From contig JABTTV010000001.1 in NCBI GenBank assembly GCA_015075725.1, forward strand, positions 3,897,223 through 3,961,222: DNA of 64,000 nucleotides, given 5' to 3'. The notes under the pieces are model-generated. The model was given only the letters and a program-made list of their open reading frames with translations, searched no databases and had not been told where the DNA came from. This DNA is from Anaerolineales bacterium (lineage in GTDB: Bacteria > Chloroflexota > Anaerolineae > Anaerolineales > Villigracilaceae). Position numbers and translations under genes: made by a program. Of this stretch, positions 43,319 to 52,539 are shown piece by piece; position 1 is the first letter of the stretch, and every line of letters begins with the position of its first letter.

Positions 43319-44137
43319 ATGAGAAAAGCCTATATCGTAACTATATTTTTTTGTTTATCTGCTGTTAGTTGTTTTCCACAAAACTCAGTTGCAACTACAA
43401 ACCAGGCACCTGTAGTATTAACTAACACACCGTTTTTTACAGCATCGCCAACATCAAGTACAGAAATATCTACTGAAAAAATATCTGACTTGATGAAAAC
43501 AAACGGTTTATGCGCCGATCTATGTTTTTGGGGGATTATTCCAAATGAGAGCACATTTGATAATTCAGTGATGTTTCTTGATTCGTTAGGAAAAGGCGGA
43601 TTATTAGGAACGTACGACTTTGGAAAATATTTTAATATCACTTACCTAGTGGAAAACAAATTATCTATTGGAGCAGTTATTCTTGAAGAAAATGATTTAG
43701 TAAAAACAATTAACGTATCAATCAGAGGATTACAGCAAAACAACATTACTCTGTCTGACTGGGCGCCATTTACACCAAATCAAATAATACAAAAATACGG
43801 GAAACCTACAAAAATCGAAGTTGGGTTTGGAGAAGGGCAGAATGGATTTATTAGTTATCAAATGCTTTTTTCTTATCACAATATTTCACTGTACATTCTG
43901 TATTCAGGCGAAGATAACGCTTATCGCCCAGATGCAACTTTACATGCTTGTCCATTAGCCAAGAACAAAATAGGAGGGTTCGATATGTCTATTGGAGATT
44001 CGCTTAACACACCATTAGCTTTTATGTACTCAATAGAGCAAATTTCCAATCTATCATTAATAGAATTTTCTGAGATGCTGTCAGGAAACCAAGAAGACAC
44101 CTGTTTTGATTTTGATCTAAGTATGTTTTATAAGTAA
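43319..44137 (+). CDS. Putative immunity lipoprotein 2
   Basis: This encodes 272 residues with AAGGAAAGG before the ATG. A type II signal peptide ends in SAVSC, followed by a Thr/Ser linker. The motif LCADLCFWGIIPNEST near residue 62 matches CTPPCWKGIVPGETS in the immunity lipoprotein of module 4. Both follow metallopeptidase tips, so this is probably the inhibitor of tip 2 held on the outer face of the membrane. Confidence 0.68.
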   Translation: MRKAYIVTIFFCLSAVSCFPQNSVATTNQAPVVLTNTPFFTASPTSSTEISTEKISDLMKTNGLCADLCFWGIIPNESTFDNSVMFLDSLGKGGLLGTYDFGKYFNITYLVENKLSIGAVILEENDLVKTINVSIRGLQQNNITLSDWAPFTPNQIIQKYGKPTKIEVGFGEGQNGFISYQMLFSYHNISLYILYSGEDNAYRPDATLHACPLAKNKIGGFDMSIGDSLNTPLAFMYSIEQISNLSLIEFSEMLSGNQEDTCFDFDLSMFYK

Positions 44138-44149
44138 GATTTTTTTGAA

Positions 44150-44406
44150 TATTACATCTGCAGTTTGTGATGAAGGAGAACAGCATGTTCTACTACCTGC
44201 TCGGAGACCATGCTTCGACCATGCTCAGCACAAGCCTCGGCTCGACCAGCATTGTGACTTTTGAAAACGGCAATCTCCTCTCGCAGACCAAGTAGTGCGA
44301 AGCCTCCCGTAGGGACAAAGCCTGGGGAGACGTCCGCCACCAAAACGGACCGTCGCTGACGGAGTATACTTATACGGGACAATACTCCTACACAGGATCA
44401 TTCGGC
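44150..44406 (+). pseudogene. RHS core remnant upstream of module 3
   Basis: Fragments of core (FYYLLGDH, then GSTSIVTFENGNLLSQTK) are interrupted by a 24-nt insertion of the GCTTCGACCATGCTCAG type at about 44210-44235 and by a 21-nt insertion (within 44293-44316) that creates an in-frame TAG. After it the core frame (KAWGDVRHQNGPSLTEYTYTG) stays open into module 3. Confidence 0.75.
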
Positions 44407-45300
44407 TTGATGTTCTACAATGCCCGCTGGTACGATCCCTCTCTGGGACGTTTTGCCCAAGCGGACAGCATCGTCCCGCCGGGGGTGCGCCCCCATTTCA
44501 TGGGGGCAGGTGGATTGGATCGGTATGCGTACGTGAACAACTCGCCGATGAACTACATCGATCCCAGCGGGCATATTTGTGTGGAAAGCGATGGAGATAG
44601 CGATGTTGGAATGGCAGGAAATTGCCATGGAGGTTCAAATCCTAAATACAAACCGGGATTGCAGGGTCCAAAATGGAATCCGAGGTTGGGGATTTCGAGA
44701 AATGAAAATCAAGGAGGCGGCGAGATAGTTTCGCCATTTCAAGCAGGGCCTGCTTGTACTTCCAATTCTTGTTATCAAAATAGCCCGCAAATCGGGGATG
44801 AGCTTTATTACATTATCGGCCACGAAAACTGCAATAGCCAATGCTTATCATTCGCAAAAGGCATATCCGTTTTTGCTACTCTCCTTGATGCGTACGCATT
44901 CGGAAGAAATGCTTTTGATGCCTTCGTTTTCACAGGGTTAAGTGCCATTCCGGGTATGGCAGGTCCCGCACTTGCTGCTTATCAAATTGACTCTCTTTAC
45001 ATAAACACAGTGAGCACAGCAGCAATGTCTTTATGGATAACAAATGACTATTTACTTGGCGAAAACACGGCAACATTGAACGCCCAAGAAAACCAATTCG
45101 TGTATACGGTTTCGGTAGGTCAAGATACCATAGCTGCTGTTTCTACAAATGTTGCTGGATGGACACGAAGGGATCCATATTCTTCCACAGTGATTGATGC
45201 GGCAGTTTTGGCTTATGATGTGACAAGGAGTCCATTTTTAGATCAACCGATCATCCCAACGTACGGAAATTTGGAGTTTAGTATTTACCTTCCAAGATAG
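44407..45300 (+). CDS. RHS module 3: RHS core plus hydrophobic C-terminal toxin domain
   Basis: This encodes 297 residues from a TTG inside the core. The core ends at DPSGH and is followed by the shared linker ICVESDGDSDVGMAGNC, then GLQGPKWNPRLG. The tip (from about residue 120) has two hydrophobic segments around LSAIPGMAGPALAAYQID, a WITNDYLLGE turn, and a C-terminal VSVGQDTIAAVSTNVAG then AAVLAYDV pattern. The same order recurs in modules 6, 7, 8 and 10. No catalytic motif is visible; a membrane-acting toxin is inferred. The core carries the long GVRPHFMGAGG allele. Confidence 0.72.
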   Translation: MMFYNARWYDPSLGRFAQADSIVPPGVRPHFMGAGGLDRYAYVNNSPMNYIDPSGHICVESDGDSDVGMAGNCHGGSNPKYKPGLQGPKWNPRLGISRNENQGGGEIVSPFQAGPACTSNSCYQNSPQIGDELYYIIGHENCNSQCLSFAKGISVFATLLDAYAFGRNAFDAFVFTGLSAIPGMAGPALAAYQIDSLYINTVSTAAMSLWITNDYLLGENTATLNAQENQFVYTVSVGQDTIAAVSTNVAGWTRRDPYSSTVIDAAVLAYDVTRSPFLDQPIIPTYGNLEFSIYLPR

Positions 45301-45307
45301 AGGAACA

Positions 45308-45646
45308 ATGAATATATCAATTGATAATCCAATTGCATTATTGATAATATGCCTGTTGCCTTTAATCCTTATTTTCGGCATCGGGACCGGCATAAAGAAA
45401 AGAATAGAATTAATAAAGGAACTGACCTCAAACGCCGGAAAGGAAAACAGCCCATTAAAATGGATGCCGATGCTAATGCTTGTTCTAATGATTGCTGGGG
45501 TGATATTTATTTTTGGATGGTTATGTCTTGCTGTTTATTGGAACGAAATAGTAATTTCAAAGGCCGGGATTATCATTTTTATCGGTATAATCTTCACATT
45601 GATCATACTGGGAGAGCTTTACATAAAATCCTTTACACAAAAGTGA
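45308..45646 (+). CDS. Putative immunity protein 3 (3-TM)
   Basis: This encodes 112 residues with AGAGGA before the ATG. Three strong hydrophobic segments (PIALLIICLLPLILIFGIG; MPMLMLVLMIAGVIFIFGW; IIIFIGIIFTLIILGELY) are separated by a Lys-rich loop. No relative was recognised elsewhere in the array. Position and membrane nature suggest protection against tip 3. Confidence 0.62.
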   Translation: MNISIDNPIALLIICLLPLILIFGIGTGIKKRIELIKELTSNAGKENSPLKWMPMLMLVLMIAGVIFIFGWLCLAVYWNEIVISKAGIIIFIGIIFTLIILGELYIKSFTQK

Positions 45647-45763
45647 TACCAATAAATTCTGAAACGATTCAGATCTCATGAGGGCGAAGTCCGTCTCCAA
45701 AGCGGACCGTCGCTGACGGAGTATACTTTTACGGGACAATACTCCTACACAGGATCGTTTGGC

Positions 45764-46648
45764 TTGATGTTCTACAACGCCCGCTGGTACGACCCCGCCC
45801 TGGGACGCTTTGCCCAAGCGGATAGCATCGTCCCGCCGGGGGTGCACCCCCAATTCATGGGGGCAGGTGGACTGGACCGCTACGCCTACGTCAACAACTC
45901 GCCGATGAATTATGTCGACCCGAGTGGGCATGTAACCTGTGAAGGCGTGAATTGGGACGATGGTCCGAAATGTACGAGCAAACCTGAATTTTGGCGCAAG
46001 ACAATCAAAAATGAATTTGATTGGAATATTGCATCAGATTTTTCACTTGAAGAATTGCAAATAATTTACCAAACAGGGCAAGATATTGTAGCCTATGTGA
46101 ATGGGTTGACGGGCGGAAGAGGTCAAGACTGGATTCTTGAATATTTGGGTGGCATAACAATAACTCATGATTACACTTTGCCTAATAATCAATCTTATCC
46201 TGCAGGTACACCACTTGCGTCTGTACCTGATGGTGGTGTCACTTTTTTAAATGGTAAATGGACAGATAAAACAAATAATGGCGGTTGGGATCCGCACCAA
46301 TTATTTGCTCATGAGCTTGCACATCATTTGGATTGTGCATCTAGCGGCTATGTAGGACCGGGTTGCGTTGGTGGTGCAGGGGATATGTTGGCAGATTTTA
46401 TCGGAGCTGAACCAGGAATTGTAAGATTTGATCTATCTGGCAAATTGAGTTTTTTGAGCGATCCTTACATCCCAGCAAATTACCGATGGAGTCAGAGCGT
46501 ACATCAAGGCTATGGTAATAACTCAACGGGAGAATACTTTGCCGAGTCGTTCTCCTGGAATATTTACGGCCAGGAAAAGTTGCCGCAAAGCCTGGTGGGG
46601 GCATGGCTTGATGTCGTTATTTCTTTACAAGCATCGAATCTGCCATGA
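45764..46648 (+). CDS. RHS module 4: RHS core plus HExxH metallopeptidase tip
   Basis: RHS core sequence starts near 45683 (GEVRLQSGPSLTEYTFTG) and the frame is continuous into this ORF, which begins at a TTG. After DPSGH a tip of about 235 residues contains FAHELAHHLD (HELAH at 183-187) and EYFAES at 257-262, a plausible zinc-peptidase set. The upstream FSLEELQIIYQTGQDIVAYV block parallels module 2. Core has the long GVHPQFMGAGG allele. Its immunity gene is a lipoprotein homologous to that of module 2. Confidence 0.78.
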   Translation: MMFYNARWYDPALGRFAQADSIVPPGVHPQFMGAGGLDRYAYVNNSPMNYVDPSGHVTCEGVNWDDGPKCTSKPEFWRKTIKNEFDWNIASDFSLEELQIIYQTGQDIVAYVNGLTGGRGQDWILEYLGGITITHDYTLPNNQSYPAGTPLASVPDGGVTFLNGKWTDKTNNGGWDPHQLFAHELAHHLDCASSGYVGPGCVGGAGDMLADFIGAEPGIVRFDLSGKLSFLSDPYIPANYRWSQSVHQGYGNNSTGEYFAESFSWNIYGQEKLPQSLVGAWLDVVISLQASNLP

Positions 46649-46668
46649 GATTTCTCAAGGATTAAAAA

Positions 46669-47340
46669 ATGAAAAAAACATACATAGTGATTTTGTTCCT
46701 GGTTTCAAGTTGCACATTAAATTTAACGTCTAAAAACGTAATAACTGATTCTAATTGCACTCCTCCTTGCTGGAAAGGAATTGTACCCGGCGAGACTTCA
46801 AAAGAAAGATTGCTTGAAATATTATCGGAACTACCAAATGTTAATCAGGGTGAAATTGGAGTGACGGGACCATGGGATGGATATGATGACGGGGTGATAT
46901 TCAATGTCTCCAGCGATTCATCTTTATCGAAGAGTCAATCTGTATATATTGAAACAAGAATAATTTCTGATAATGTAGTGGTTATTAATTTTACTGGAGA
47001 TATTGATATTACTTTGGGAGAAATGATCAATAAAACTGATGAACCAGAACTGGTTATGATTCAGGCCAATCCCTTTGGCGGGCTTTGGATAAGTGGCGTT
47101 CTTCCCACGAAGGGCATTTCTTTTGGATATGCAACGATAGAACTTCAAGAATCTTCTCAGCTGGAAATAAAACCAGAGACGGATTTGAAATGGGTGACCT
47201 ACTTTTCACCAAGTTTATATCATGAATTACTCGAAAGAGGCTGGTTTTCAATGGGAAATATTGACTTGCCAATTGTTGACATACAATATAATTGGGCTGG
47301 ATACGGCGACATTGAAGAGAGATACTTTTCCCAAAAGTAA
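46669..47340 (+). CDS. Putative immunity lipoprotein 4
   Basis: This encodes 223 residues with AAGGAT before the ATG. The signal peptide ends in FLVSSC. The CTPPCWKGIVPGETSKE motif at about residue 28 corresponds to the motif in immunity lipoprotein 2. The remainder is a mixed alpha/beta domain with no known family. It probably blocks the metallopeptidase tip 4 outside the membrane. Confidence 0.68.
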   Translation: MKKTYIVILFLVSSCTLNLTSKNVITDSNCTPPCWKGIVPGETSKERLLEILSELPNVNQGEIGVTGPWDGYDDGVIFNVSSDSSLSKSQSVYIETRIISDNVVVINFTGDIDITLGEMINKTDEPELVMIQANPFGGLWISGVLPTKGISFGYATIELQESSQLEIKPETDLKWVTYFSPSLYHELLERGWFSMGNIDLPIVDIQYNWAGYGDIEERYFSQK

Positions 47341-47402
47341 TGCATAATAAACTTTCTCGCATGCATCTCCTTTCATTATTCAAAAATTTTGATTCGCCCT
47401 AG

Positions 47403-47549
47403 TTCCTACTATTCATCCCAACCAATCCGCCGAGCGGCCTCTTCTCCTCCGCCCAATTCACCTACGACGGCGACGGCAAGAGGGTAAAATCAGTCATCAC
47501 GACCAATCTCGGTTCAACCACCACGTACTTCGTCGGCAGCTACTACGAA
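47403..47549 (+). pseudogene. 5' part of module 5 RHS core (open frame without start)
   Basis: The frame is open from a TAG near 47400 and reads NPPSGLFSSAQFTYDGDG, then KSVITTNLGSTTTYFVG, before the first ATG at 47550. This is among the longest stretches of RHS core in the array and is undamaged, but it lacks a start codon. Confidence 0.75.
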
Positions 47550-48701
47550 ATGACCGGTTCCAGTATTACAAAGTACTATTATGCAGACTCACAAAGAATC
47601 GCCATGCGCGAGAACGGAACCCTTTACTATTTACTCTCAGATCATTTGGGAAGTACGAGTACGGTGACTTTTGAAAACGGCAATCTCATATCGCAGACGA
47701 AATACAAAGCCTGGGGAGAAGTCCGCCTCCAAAGCGGACCGTCGCTGACGGAGTATTCGTATACTGGACAATATTCCTACACCGCAGATTTCGGTCTCAT
47801 GTATTACAACGCCCGCTGGTACGACCCCTCTCTGGGACGTTTCGCCCAAGCGGACAGTATCATCCCACCCGGCGTGCACCCCCATTTCATGGGGGCAGGT
47901 GGATTGGACCGGTATGCCTACGTCAACAACTCGCCAGTCAATTTTGTTGATCCCAGTGGGCATATTTGCGTCAACAACCAGGGGACGGACGATGAAGTGG
48001 CAATGGCTGGAGATTGCGGCGGGTATCCAAATCCCAACTGGAATGGGCAGGTGACGCCAAGTCCCAGCGGGTGGGCGGGTGGAGGTGGTGAGCCTGAGGA
48101 GGGAAGCGGGAGTAATCCTGTCCCCGTATGTTCAAGCTCGGTTTGTAATCCGAATGGCATTGGCGTTCCGCCTGCACAGCAACCCAATTTGTTTACCCAG
48201 GCAATTCAAGATGTTTATAGTGCATTTAATTGGTCAGTGCAAACGCCAGCAGGCTTTACTTTAGTCCAAACACCCGGTTTTCCCTTCTTCAGCGGCTCGA
48301 GGCTTTACGGCGATGTAGAATTCACGTTTCAAAACAATAGCTCTATGACCATTGGTCCGACGACAATTTCAAACGGACAATTTGAAATGGGATCGGATAA
48401 TTTCATTTTCCAAACGGGATCATCTAGTATTGGGGCATTAGGTTCTGTGCTTGGTGTAAATATAGGCAACCCCTTAGCACCTTGGGGATTTGACGTGAAC
48501 GCAGATTATTCGGTCACCAATCAAAATGTCGCTGCTACCTATACGCTCGGAATTGAGATTGTAGCGCGACCGGATAATACAGCTCTGGCAGTAGCGCCAG
48601 TGGCAATCTATGTTGTATCACGGGTACCAGCAGTGATTCCATTGTTTGGGAAAATAATTCAGCAAGGGCGACCACAATGCGTGCCAGGGTTTAATTGTTA
48701 G
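47550..48701 (+). CDS. RHS module 5: long RHS core plus C-terminal tip of unknown type
   Basis: This encodes 383 residues from an internal ATG. The core is intact from ITKYYYADSQRIAMRENG through SDHLGSTSTVTFENG and GQYSYTADFGLMYYNARWYDPSLGRFAQAD to DPSGH, with the long GVHPHFMGAGG allele. The linker is a divergent ICVNNQGTDDEVAMAGDCGG. The tip (about 200 residues) is Ser/Asn/Gly-rich with beta-type patterns and a hydrophobic ALAVAPVAIYVV near the end. It has no recognised motif and differs from the other tips. The following gene is an unusual TPR membrane protein. Confidence 0.72.
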   Translation: MTGSSITKYYYADSQRIAMRENGTLYYLLSDHLGSTSTVTFENGNLISQTKYKAWGEVRLQSGPSLTEYSYTGQYSYTADFGLMYYNARWYDPSLGRFAQADSIIPPGVHPHFMGAGGLDRYAYVNNSPVNFVDPSGHICVNNQGTDDEVAMAGDCGGYPNPNWNGQVTPSPSGWAGGGGEPEEGSGSNPVPVCSSSVCNPNGIGVPPAQQPNLFTQAIQDVYSAFNWSVQTPAGFTLVQTPGFPFFSGSRLYGDVEFTFQNNSSMTIGPTTISNGQFEMGSDNFIFQTGSSSIGALGSVLGVNIGNPLAPWGFDVNADYSVTNQNVAATYTLGIEIVARPDNTALAVAPVAIYVVSRVPAVIPLFGKIIQQGRPQCVPGFNC

Positions 48702-48709
48702 GAGGTTTG

Positions 48710-49483
48710 ATGAATAAGTTAACCATTGCAGAAAACGCCCTCAAAACCGGGAGGTACAGACAGGCGCTAAAGATCTATCGGTCCATTGTGATCGAGGAAC
48801 CAGGGAACGCTTTAGTCCGTCAGGGATTAGCCCAAGCCTTACTTCGAATGCGAGCGCACGACGAAGCCATAACCGAAAGCAAAAAGGCTATAGAACTAAA
48901 CCCCAATCTTTCCCTGCCTCATGTTGTTATGGCATACGCCTATTACAGTAAAAACGATTTTGAATCTTTCAGATACATAGCACAAGAGGCATATAAACTG
49001 GACCCCGTTTCAGCCGATGTCTTGACTTGTTACGGTATCATGCTTCTGGTAGATAAAGACCAAGAAGGAGCGATAAATGCATTTACAGAAGCGGTGAAAA
49101 TAAATCCGCTGGATGTAGTCGCCCGTACGAATCTGGCATACGCTTTCAGCCTTGCGGGTAATATAAGGGAGTCTCTGGATCAATTTAAGAAAGTTTTCTT
49201 GATTTCTCCATCCGTAACAACGGCTATTCGAGTCCTGTCGGCATTTCATGAGACGCATGCTTCTTCATTCGGAATACTGTTGGTCCTGATTACGGCAACC
49301 GCATTTTTTTTACGAAACGATTACCTCTTATTGCCGTCGGTTATTTACGCAACTTATTCATTGTTGGTAGGTATACGCTTGATATTAATGAAGAAATGGA
49401 AGCAGGGCTTGTTTGGCTTTGGGTACGCAATTCTGCTGACAATCATAGCTGCGCTGATTTACGGCTATATCAACAATACATAA
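48710..49483 (+). CDS. TPR protein with C-terminal TM segments, putative immunity protein 5
   Basis: This encodes 257 residues from the ATG at 48710, preceded by AGGAGG; a TTG at 48695 is less likely. About five TPR hairpins (ALKTGRYRQALKIYRSIVIEEP and following) fill residues 1-165, then three hydrophobic segments. TPR proteins are not standard RHS immunity proteins, but the place, spacing and strand are those of the other immunity genes. It could sequester tip 5 in the cytoplasm or at the membrane. Confidence 0.6.
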   Translation: MNKLTIAENALKTGRYRQALKIYRSIVIEEPGNALVRQGLAQALLRMRAHDEAITESKKAIELNPNLSLPHVVMAYAYYSKNDFESFRYIAQEAYKLDPVSADVLTCYGIMLLVDKDQEGAINAFTEAVKINPLDVVARTNLAYAFSLAGNIRESLDQFKKVFLISPSVTTAIRVLSAFHETHASSFGILLVLITATAFFLRNDYLLLPSVIYATYSLLVGIRLILMKKWKQGLFGFGYAILLTIIAALIYGYINNT

Positions 49484-49529
49484 AGCTGTACTTTCATCTT
49501 GTATCAACGCTATCTCCACCAAATTCGTC

Positions 49530-49631
49530 AACGCGCATTATGAGGTTGTCGAAACGTATACATGTACACAGGTAAAGTACTACACTTCGGCTTCGCTCAG
49601 TGCAGGCTTCGCCGGGACTCAACGCATCGCC
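49530..49631 (+). pseudogene. RHS core remnant upstream of module 6
   Basis: A core fragment reading FVNAHYEVVETY and YYTSASLSAGFAGTQRIAM includes a 24-nt in-frame insertion (about 49583-49606, CTTCGGCTTCGCTCAGTGCA type) relative to the YYFAGTQRIA seen in the 52.5-kb remnant. It is in frame with module 6 but has no start. Confidence 0.65.
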
Positions 49632-50687
49632 ATGAGACAAGGCGCTACTCTCTACTATCTACTCTCTGATCATCTCGGCTCGACCAGCATCGTCACCGAC
49701 GCTTCGGGACAGGTCGTCTCGCAGACGAATTACAAGGCTTGGGGAGACGTCCGCCACCAAAGCGGACCGTTGCTGACGGAGTATACTTTTACGGGACAAT
49801 ACTCCTACACCGCGGACTTCGGCTTGATGTACTACAATGCCAGATGGTACGACCCCGCACTGGGACGCTTCGCTCAAGCGGACAGTATCGTCCCGCCGGG
49901 GGTGCACCCCCATTTCATGGGGGCAGGTGGATTGGACCGGTATGCCTACGTCAACAACTCGCCGATGAATTACACTGACCCATCAGGTCACATTTGCGTG
50001 GAAAGTGATGGAGATAGTGATGTTGGAATGGCAGGCAATTGCAATGGAGGGTCAAACCCGAAACACAAGCCTGGATTACAAGGTCCAAAATGGAATCCGA
50101 GATTGGGCAATTCAGATGATGAAAGCCAAGGAGGTGATATTGGTGGTGGGGCAGGGCTTGAAGCAGGAACTACAAAATCAAATAAACCAATTCCACCATG
50201 TGAGCAGCTAATTTCATCATCCACTTGCCAACAGACTAGCGGTGTATTAAGCACAGCAGTTTTTACTTTAGACTTCGTAGCAACTATTGGAACAGGAATA
50301 CTGGGAGTAATGCTTCCAATAAGCGCTGGCGTAGGACCCGCTGGACCAGTAAGCATCGCCGAGGCTTATGCAATAGCAAATGGCGCAGAAGGCTGGATGG
50401 GTGGTACGGCAGCTGTTCTTACTTTGGTAAATGATTTTGCAGTAACCGGCGATAGCTATTTTACTTTTACCCCCATACCTCAACTCGTTGTTAGTTCTGA
50501 TGTGGCCCTATCGGTCATATTCGCTGCCTCTGGTGGTTTAGACCCAGAACCTTATGGGGATACATTGATAAATGGGGCAGCATTGACTTATGATTCATAT
50601 CGCCTACTTGGCAATGATCCTGTTTTTGAATTTCATATAGGGTTGGGCTGGTGGGCTGTTGATGGGTATCATGAGTATGGACACTAA
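49632..50687 (+). CDS. RHS module 6: RHS core plus hydrophobic C-terminal toxin domain
   Basis: This encodes 351 residues from an internal ATG (MRQGATLYYLLSDHLGS). The core is complete to DPSGH with the long GVHPHFMGAGG allele, followed by the shared ICVESDGDSDVGMAGNC and GLQGPKWNPRLG linker. The tip has a hydrophobic VFTLDFVATIGTGILGVMLP segment, a VNDFAVTGDSYF turn, a VVSSDVALSVIFAASGGLD stretch and a C-terminal NGAALTYDSYRLLG. It is clearly homologous to module 10 and more distantly like modules 3, 7 and 8. Confidence 0.74.
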   Translation: MRQGATLYYLLSDHLGSTSIVTDASGQVVSQTNYKAWGDVRHQSGPLLTEYTFTGQYSYTADFGLMYYNARWYDPALGRFAQADSIVPPGVHPHFMGAGGLDRYAYVNNSPMNYTDPSGHICVESDGDSDVGMAGNCNGGSNPKHKPGLQGPKWNPRLGNSDDESQGGDIGGGAGLEAGTTKSNKPIPPCEQLISSSTCQQTSGVLSTAVFTLDFVATIGTGILGVMLPISAGVGPAGPVSIAEAYAIANGAEGWMGGTAAVLTLVNDFAVTGDSYFTFTPIPQLVVSSDVALSVIFAASGGLDPEPYGDTLINGAALTYDSYRLLGNDPVFEFHIGLGWWAVDGYHEYGH

Positions 50688-50720
50688 ATATAATTATTAA
50701 GGATGCGAAGGAAGGTCGCA

Positions 50721-51023
50721 ATGGATTTCTATTATATGAAGATAGGCTTTTCGATTATTTTTCTAATTAGCGCTTTTTTATGCCTTATTTATTCGCTGTT
50801 TCTCCTTTTTCAATTTTGGGCAAAACGTTTAACAAAAGGTGAAGCAATAAAGAAAACATTCATCGTGATTTTTTGTAGCGTCATGGCTATCCTTCTTGCC
50901 ACTTATATATGGCAGGCTGATTGGAATATTACGCATTGGGTGTTTTTCTTTTTTGTCTCTATTCCATTAGCATCTTTAGTTGCTTTTGCCTTTATAGCAT
51001 CATTTTTGACTGGAAGGAATTAA
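50721..51023 (+). CDS. Putative immunity protein 6 (3-TM)
   Basis: This encodes 100 residues from the ATG at 50721 with AAGGAAGG upstream; an ATG at 50703 has no usable site. Three hydrophobic segments are separated by a basic loop (AKRLTKGEAIKKTFIVIFCS). It aligns along its length with immunity protein 10 (RDAIRRTFWVDFCA; NITHWVFFFFVSI against NIRNWVFYWIVSI), as tip 6 does with tip 10. Confidence 0.68.
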   Translation: MDFYYMKIGFSIIFLISAFLCLIYSLFLLFQFWAKRLTKGEAIKKTFIVIFCSVMAILLATYIWQADWNITHWVFFFFVSIPLASLVAFAFIASFLTGRN

Positions 51024-51034
51024 CAACAAGGGGT

Positions 51035-51455
51035 AGATTACGAAGTGACCGATGGAGTCGTCACCAAATACTACTTCGCCGGTGGGACTCGTATCGCGAT
51101 GAGAAAAGCGGGTACACTGTACTACATGCTCTCCGATCACCTCGGTTCGACGGGCATTGTGACTTTTGAGAACGGCAACCTCCTCTCGCAGACCAAGTAG
51201 TGCGAAGCCTCCCGTAGGGACAAAGCTTGGGGTGAAGTCCGCCACCAAAGCGGACCGTTGCTGACGGAGTATACTTTTACGGGACAATACTCCTACACCG
51301 CGGACTTCGGCTTGATGTACTACAATGCCAGATGGTACGACCCCGCACTGGGACGCTTCACCCAAGCGGACAGCATCGTCCCGCCGGGGGTGCACCCCCA
51401 TTTCATGGGGCAGGTGGTTTGGACCGGTATGCCTACGTCAACAACTCGCCGATGA
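51035..51455 (+). pseudogene. Broken RHS core of module 7
   Basis: The core (YEVTDGVVTKYYFAGGTRIAM, then LYYMLSDHLGSTGIVTFENG) is stopped by the TAG created by a 21-nt insertion (within 51198-51221). It then reopens through LLTEYTFTGQYSYTADFGLMYYNARWYD and is shifted out of frame by loss of one G in the tract at 51407-51410. Two lesions therefore disconnect it from the tip. Confidence 0.8.
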
Positions 51456-52168
51456 ATTACACTGACCCATCAGGTCACATTTGCGTGGAAAGTGATGGAG
51501 ATAGTGATGTTGGAATGGCGGGGAATTGCAGCGGGAAGTCGAATCCCAATTACAAGGGCGGGCTGATGGGCAGTCCCAGCGGGTGGACGAGGGGAGGCAC
51601 ATCCAGTGACGCTGATGATTCTGATGGCAGTTCTATTTGCTCTTCATGTAGCTACCCACAAAATGCAAAAGGGAATGAGTTTACGCTATTTTCTGATATC
51701 GCTTACTACTCCGATATCGTGGGGGCTTATTCCTCAATTGCGAATCTGATTGTCGCCGACACGATGATGGCAATTATCATCGCCGGAGGATGCTCAACAG
51801 GCGCTGGTTGTGTACCGGCAATAGGCGACGCGTTGCTAATGGATTACCTCATAACAACCTACTCGCCAGTCGGGGTAATCGAAAATATTTCAGGCGGTAC
51901 GTCCGCAGTTGCTACTATATTGGATGACTTTTTTACCAGCGAAACATCTTACATAGATTTTGGTAAGGATGAGATTAATATCGGCATAGGGCAAGACTCG
52001 GTTGTTGCCGTTGGAAACGGCTTAGGCGGGCTTGTACCTGAGGCCAATTTTGACGCTTGGGTTTCTTACAATCAGCTGTTGTATGACGAAGGCAGACGAT
52101 CTGGCGACATCCAAGCTACTACATTGATAAGAATATCACTTCCAATTCGGCTTTCGTTACGCAGATAA
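51332..52168 (+). CDS. RHS module 7: frameshifted tip with hydrophobic C-terminal toxin domain
   Basis: True homology starts at AGGLDRYAYVNNSPMNYTDPSGH, after the frameshift near 51408; the first about 27 residues are a shadow of the core in the wrong frame. The linker is ICVESDGDSDVGMAGNC then the GLMGSPSGWTRG variant shared with module 8. The tip has hydrophobic segments (IANLIVADTMMAIIIAGG), a LDDFFTSETSYIDF turn and a GIGQDSVVAVGNGLGGL stretch like modules 3, 6, 8 and 10. With a broken core this module could be repaired only by recombination. Confidence 0.68.
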   Translation: MVRPRTGTLHPSGQHRPAGGAPPFHGAGGLDRYAYVNNSPMNYTDPSGHICVESDGDSDVGMAGNCSGKSNPNYKGGLMGSPSGWTRGGTSSDADDSDGSSICSSCSYPQNAKGNEFTLFSDIAYYSDIVGAYSSIANLIVADTMMAIIIAGGCSTGAGCVPAIGDALLMDYLITTYSPVGVIENISGGTSAVATILDDFFTSETSYIDFGKDEINIGIGQDSVVAVGNGLGGLVPEANFDAWVSYNQLLYDEGRRSGDIQATTLIRISLPIRLSLRR

Positions 52169-52183
52169 GAAATTGGTGCAGAC

Positions 52184-52504
52184 ATGAACAAGGAAACTAT
52201 ATTTTCATTCATAAAAATACTTGTACTTCTTACTTTAATAATCACTCTTATTTCGGCGTTCTTCTATGCTCGAAAAGGAATGATTACCCGAAAGGGATTA
52301 ATATTTACTTATACGAGTTTTTTGCTCTTTACGTTAAGCGCCTGGGGGGCGGGCGTGATATACAAACCTACATTAGCATTTTCGAGTGGGATTTGCCTAT
52401 TCGGCTTTATTGTTATTTTTAGTATTTTTTGGGCAATAAAATACTACAATCTTTCATTCTTTGAAAAGAGATTAAGGGGTAATAAAAATAAAAATGAAGA
52501 ATAA
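52184..52504 (+). CDS. Putative immunity protein 7 (3-TM)
   Basis: This encodes 106 residues with three hydrophobic segments (ILVLLTLIITLISAFFYA; IFTYTSFLLFTLSAWGAGVIY; FSSGICLFGFIVIFSIFWAI) and a basic tail (KRLRGNKNKNEE). The upstream ribosome site is weak. No paralogue was recognised in the array. Assigned by position after tip 7. Confidence 0.6.
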   Translation: MNKETIFSFIKILVLLTLIITLISAFFYARKGMITRKGLIFTYTSFLLFTLSAWGAGVIYKPTLAFSSGICLFGFIVIFSIFWAIKYYNLSFFEKRLRGNKNKNEE

Positions 52505-52539
52505 CAAATCAAGATAGGAGCAGATAACGAAACTCGCTT

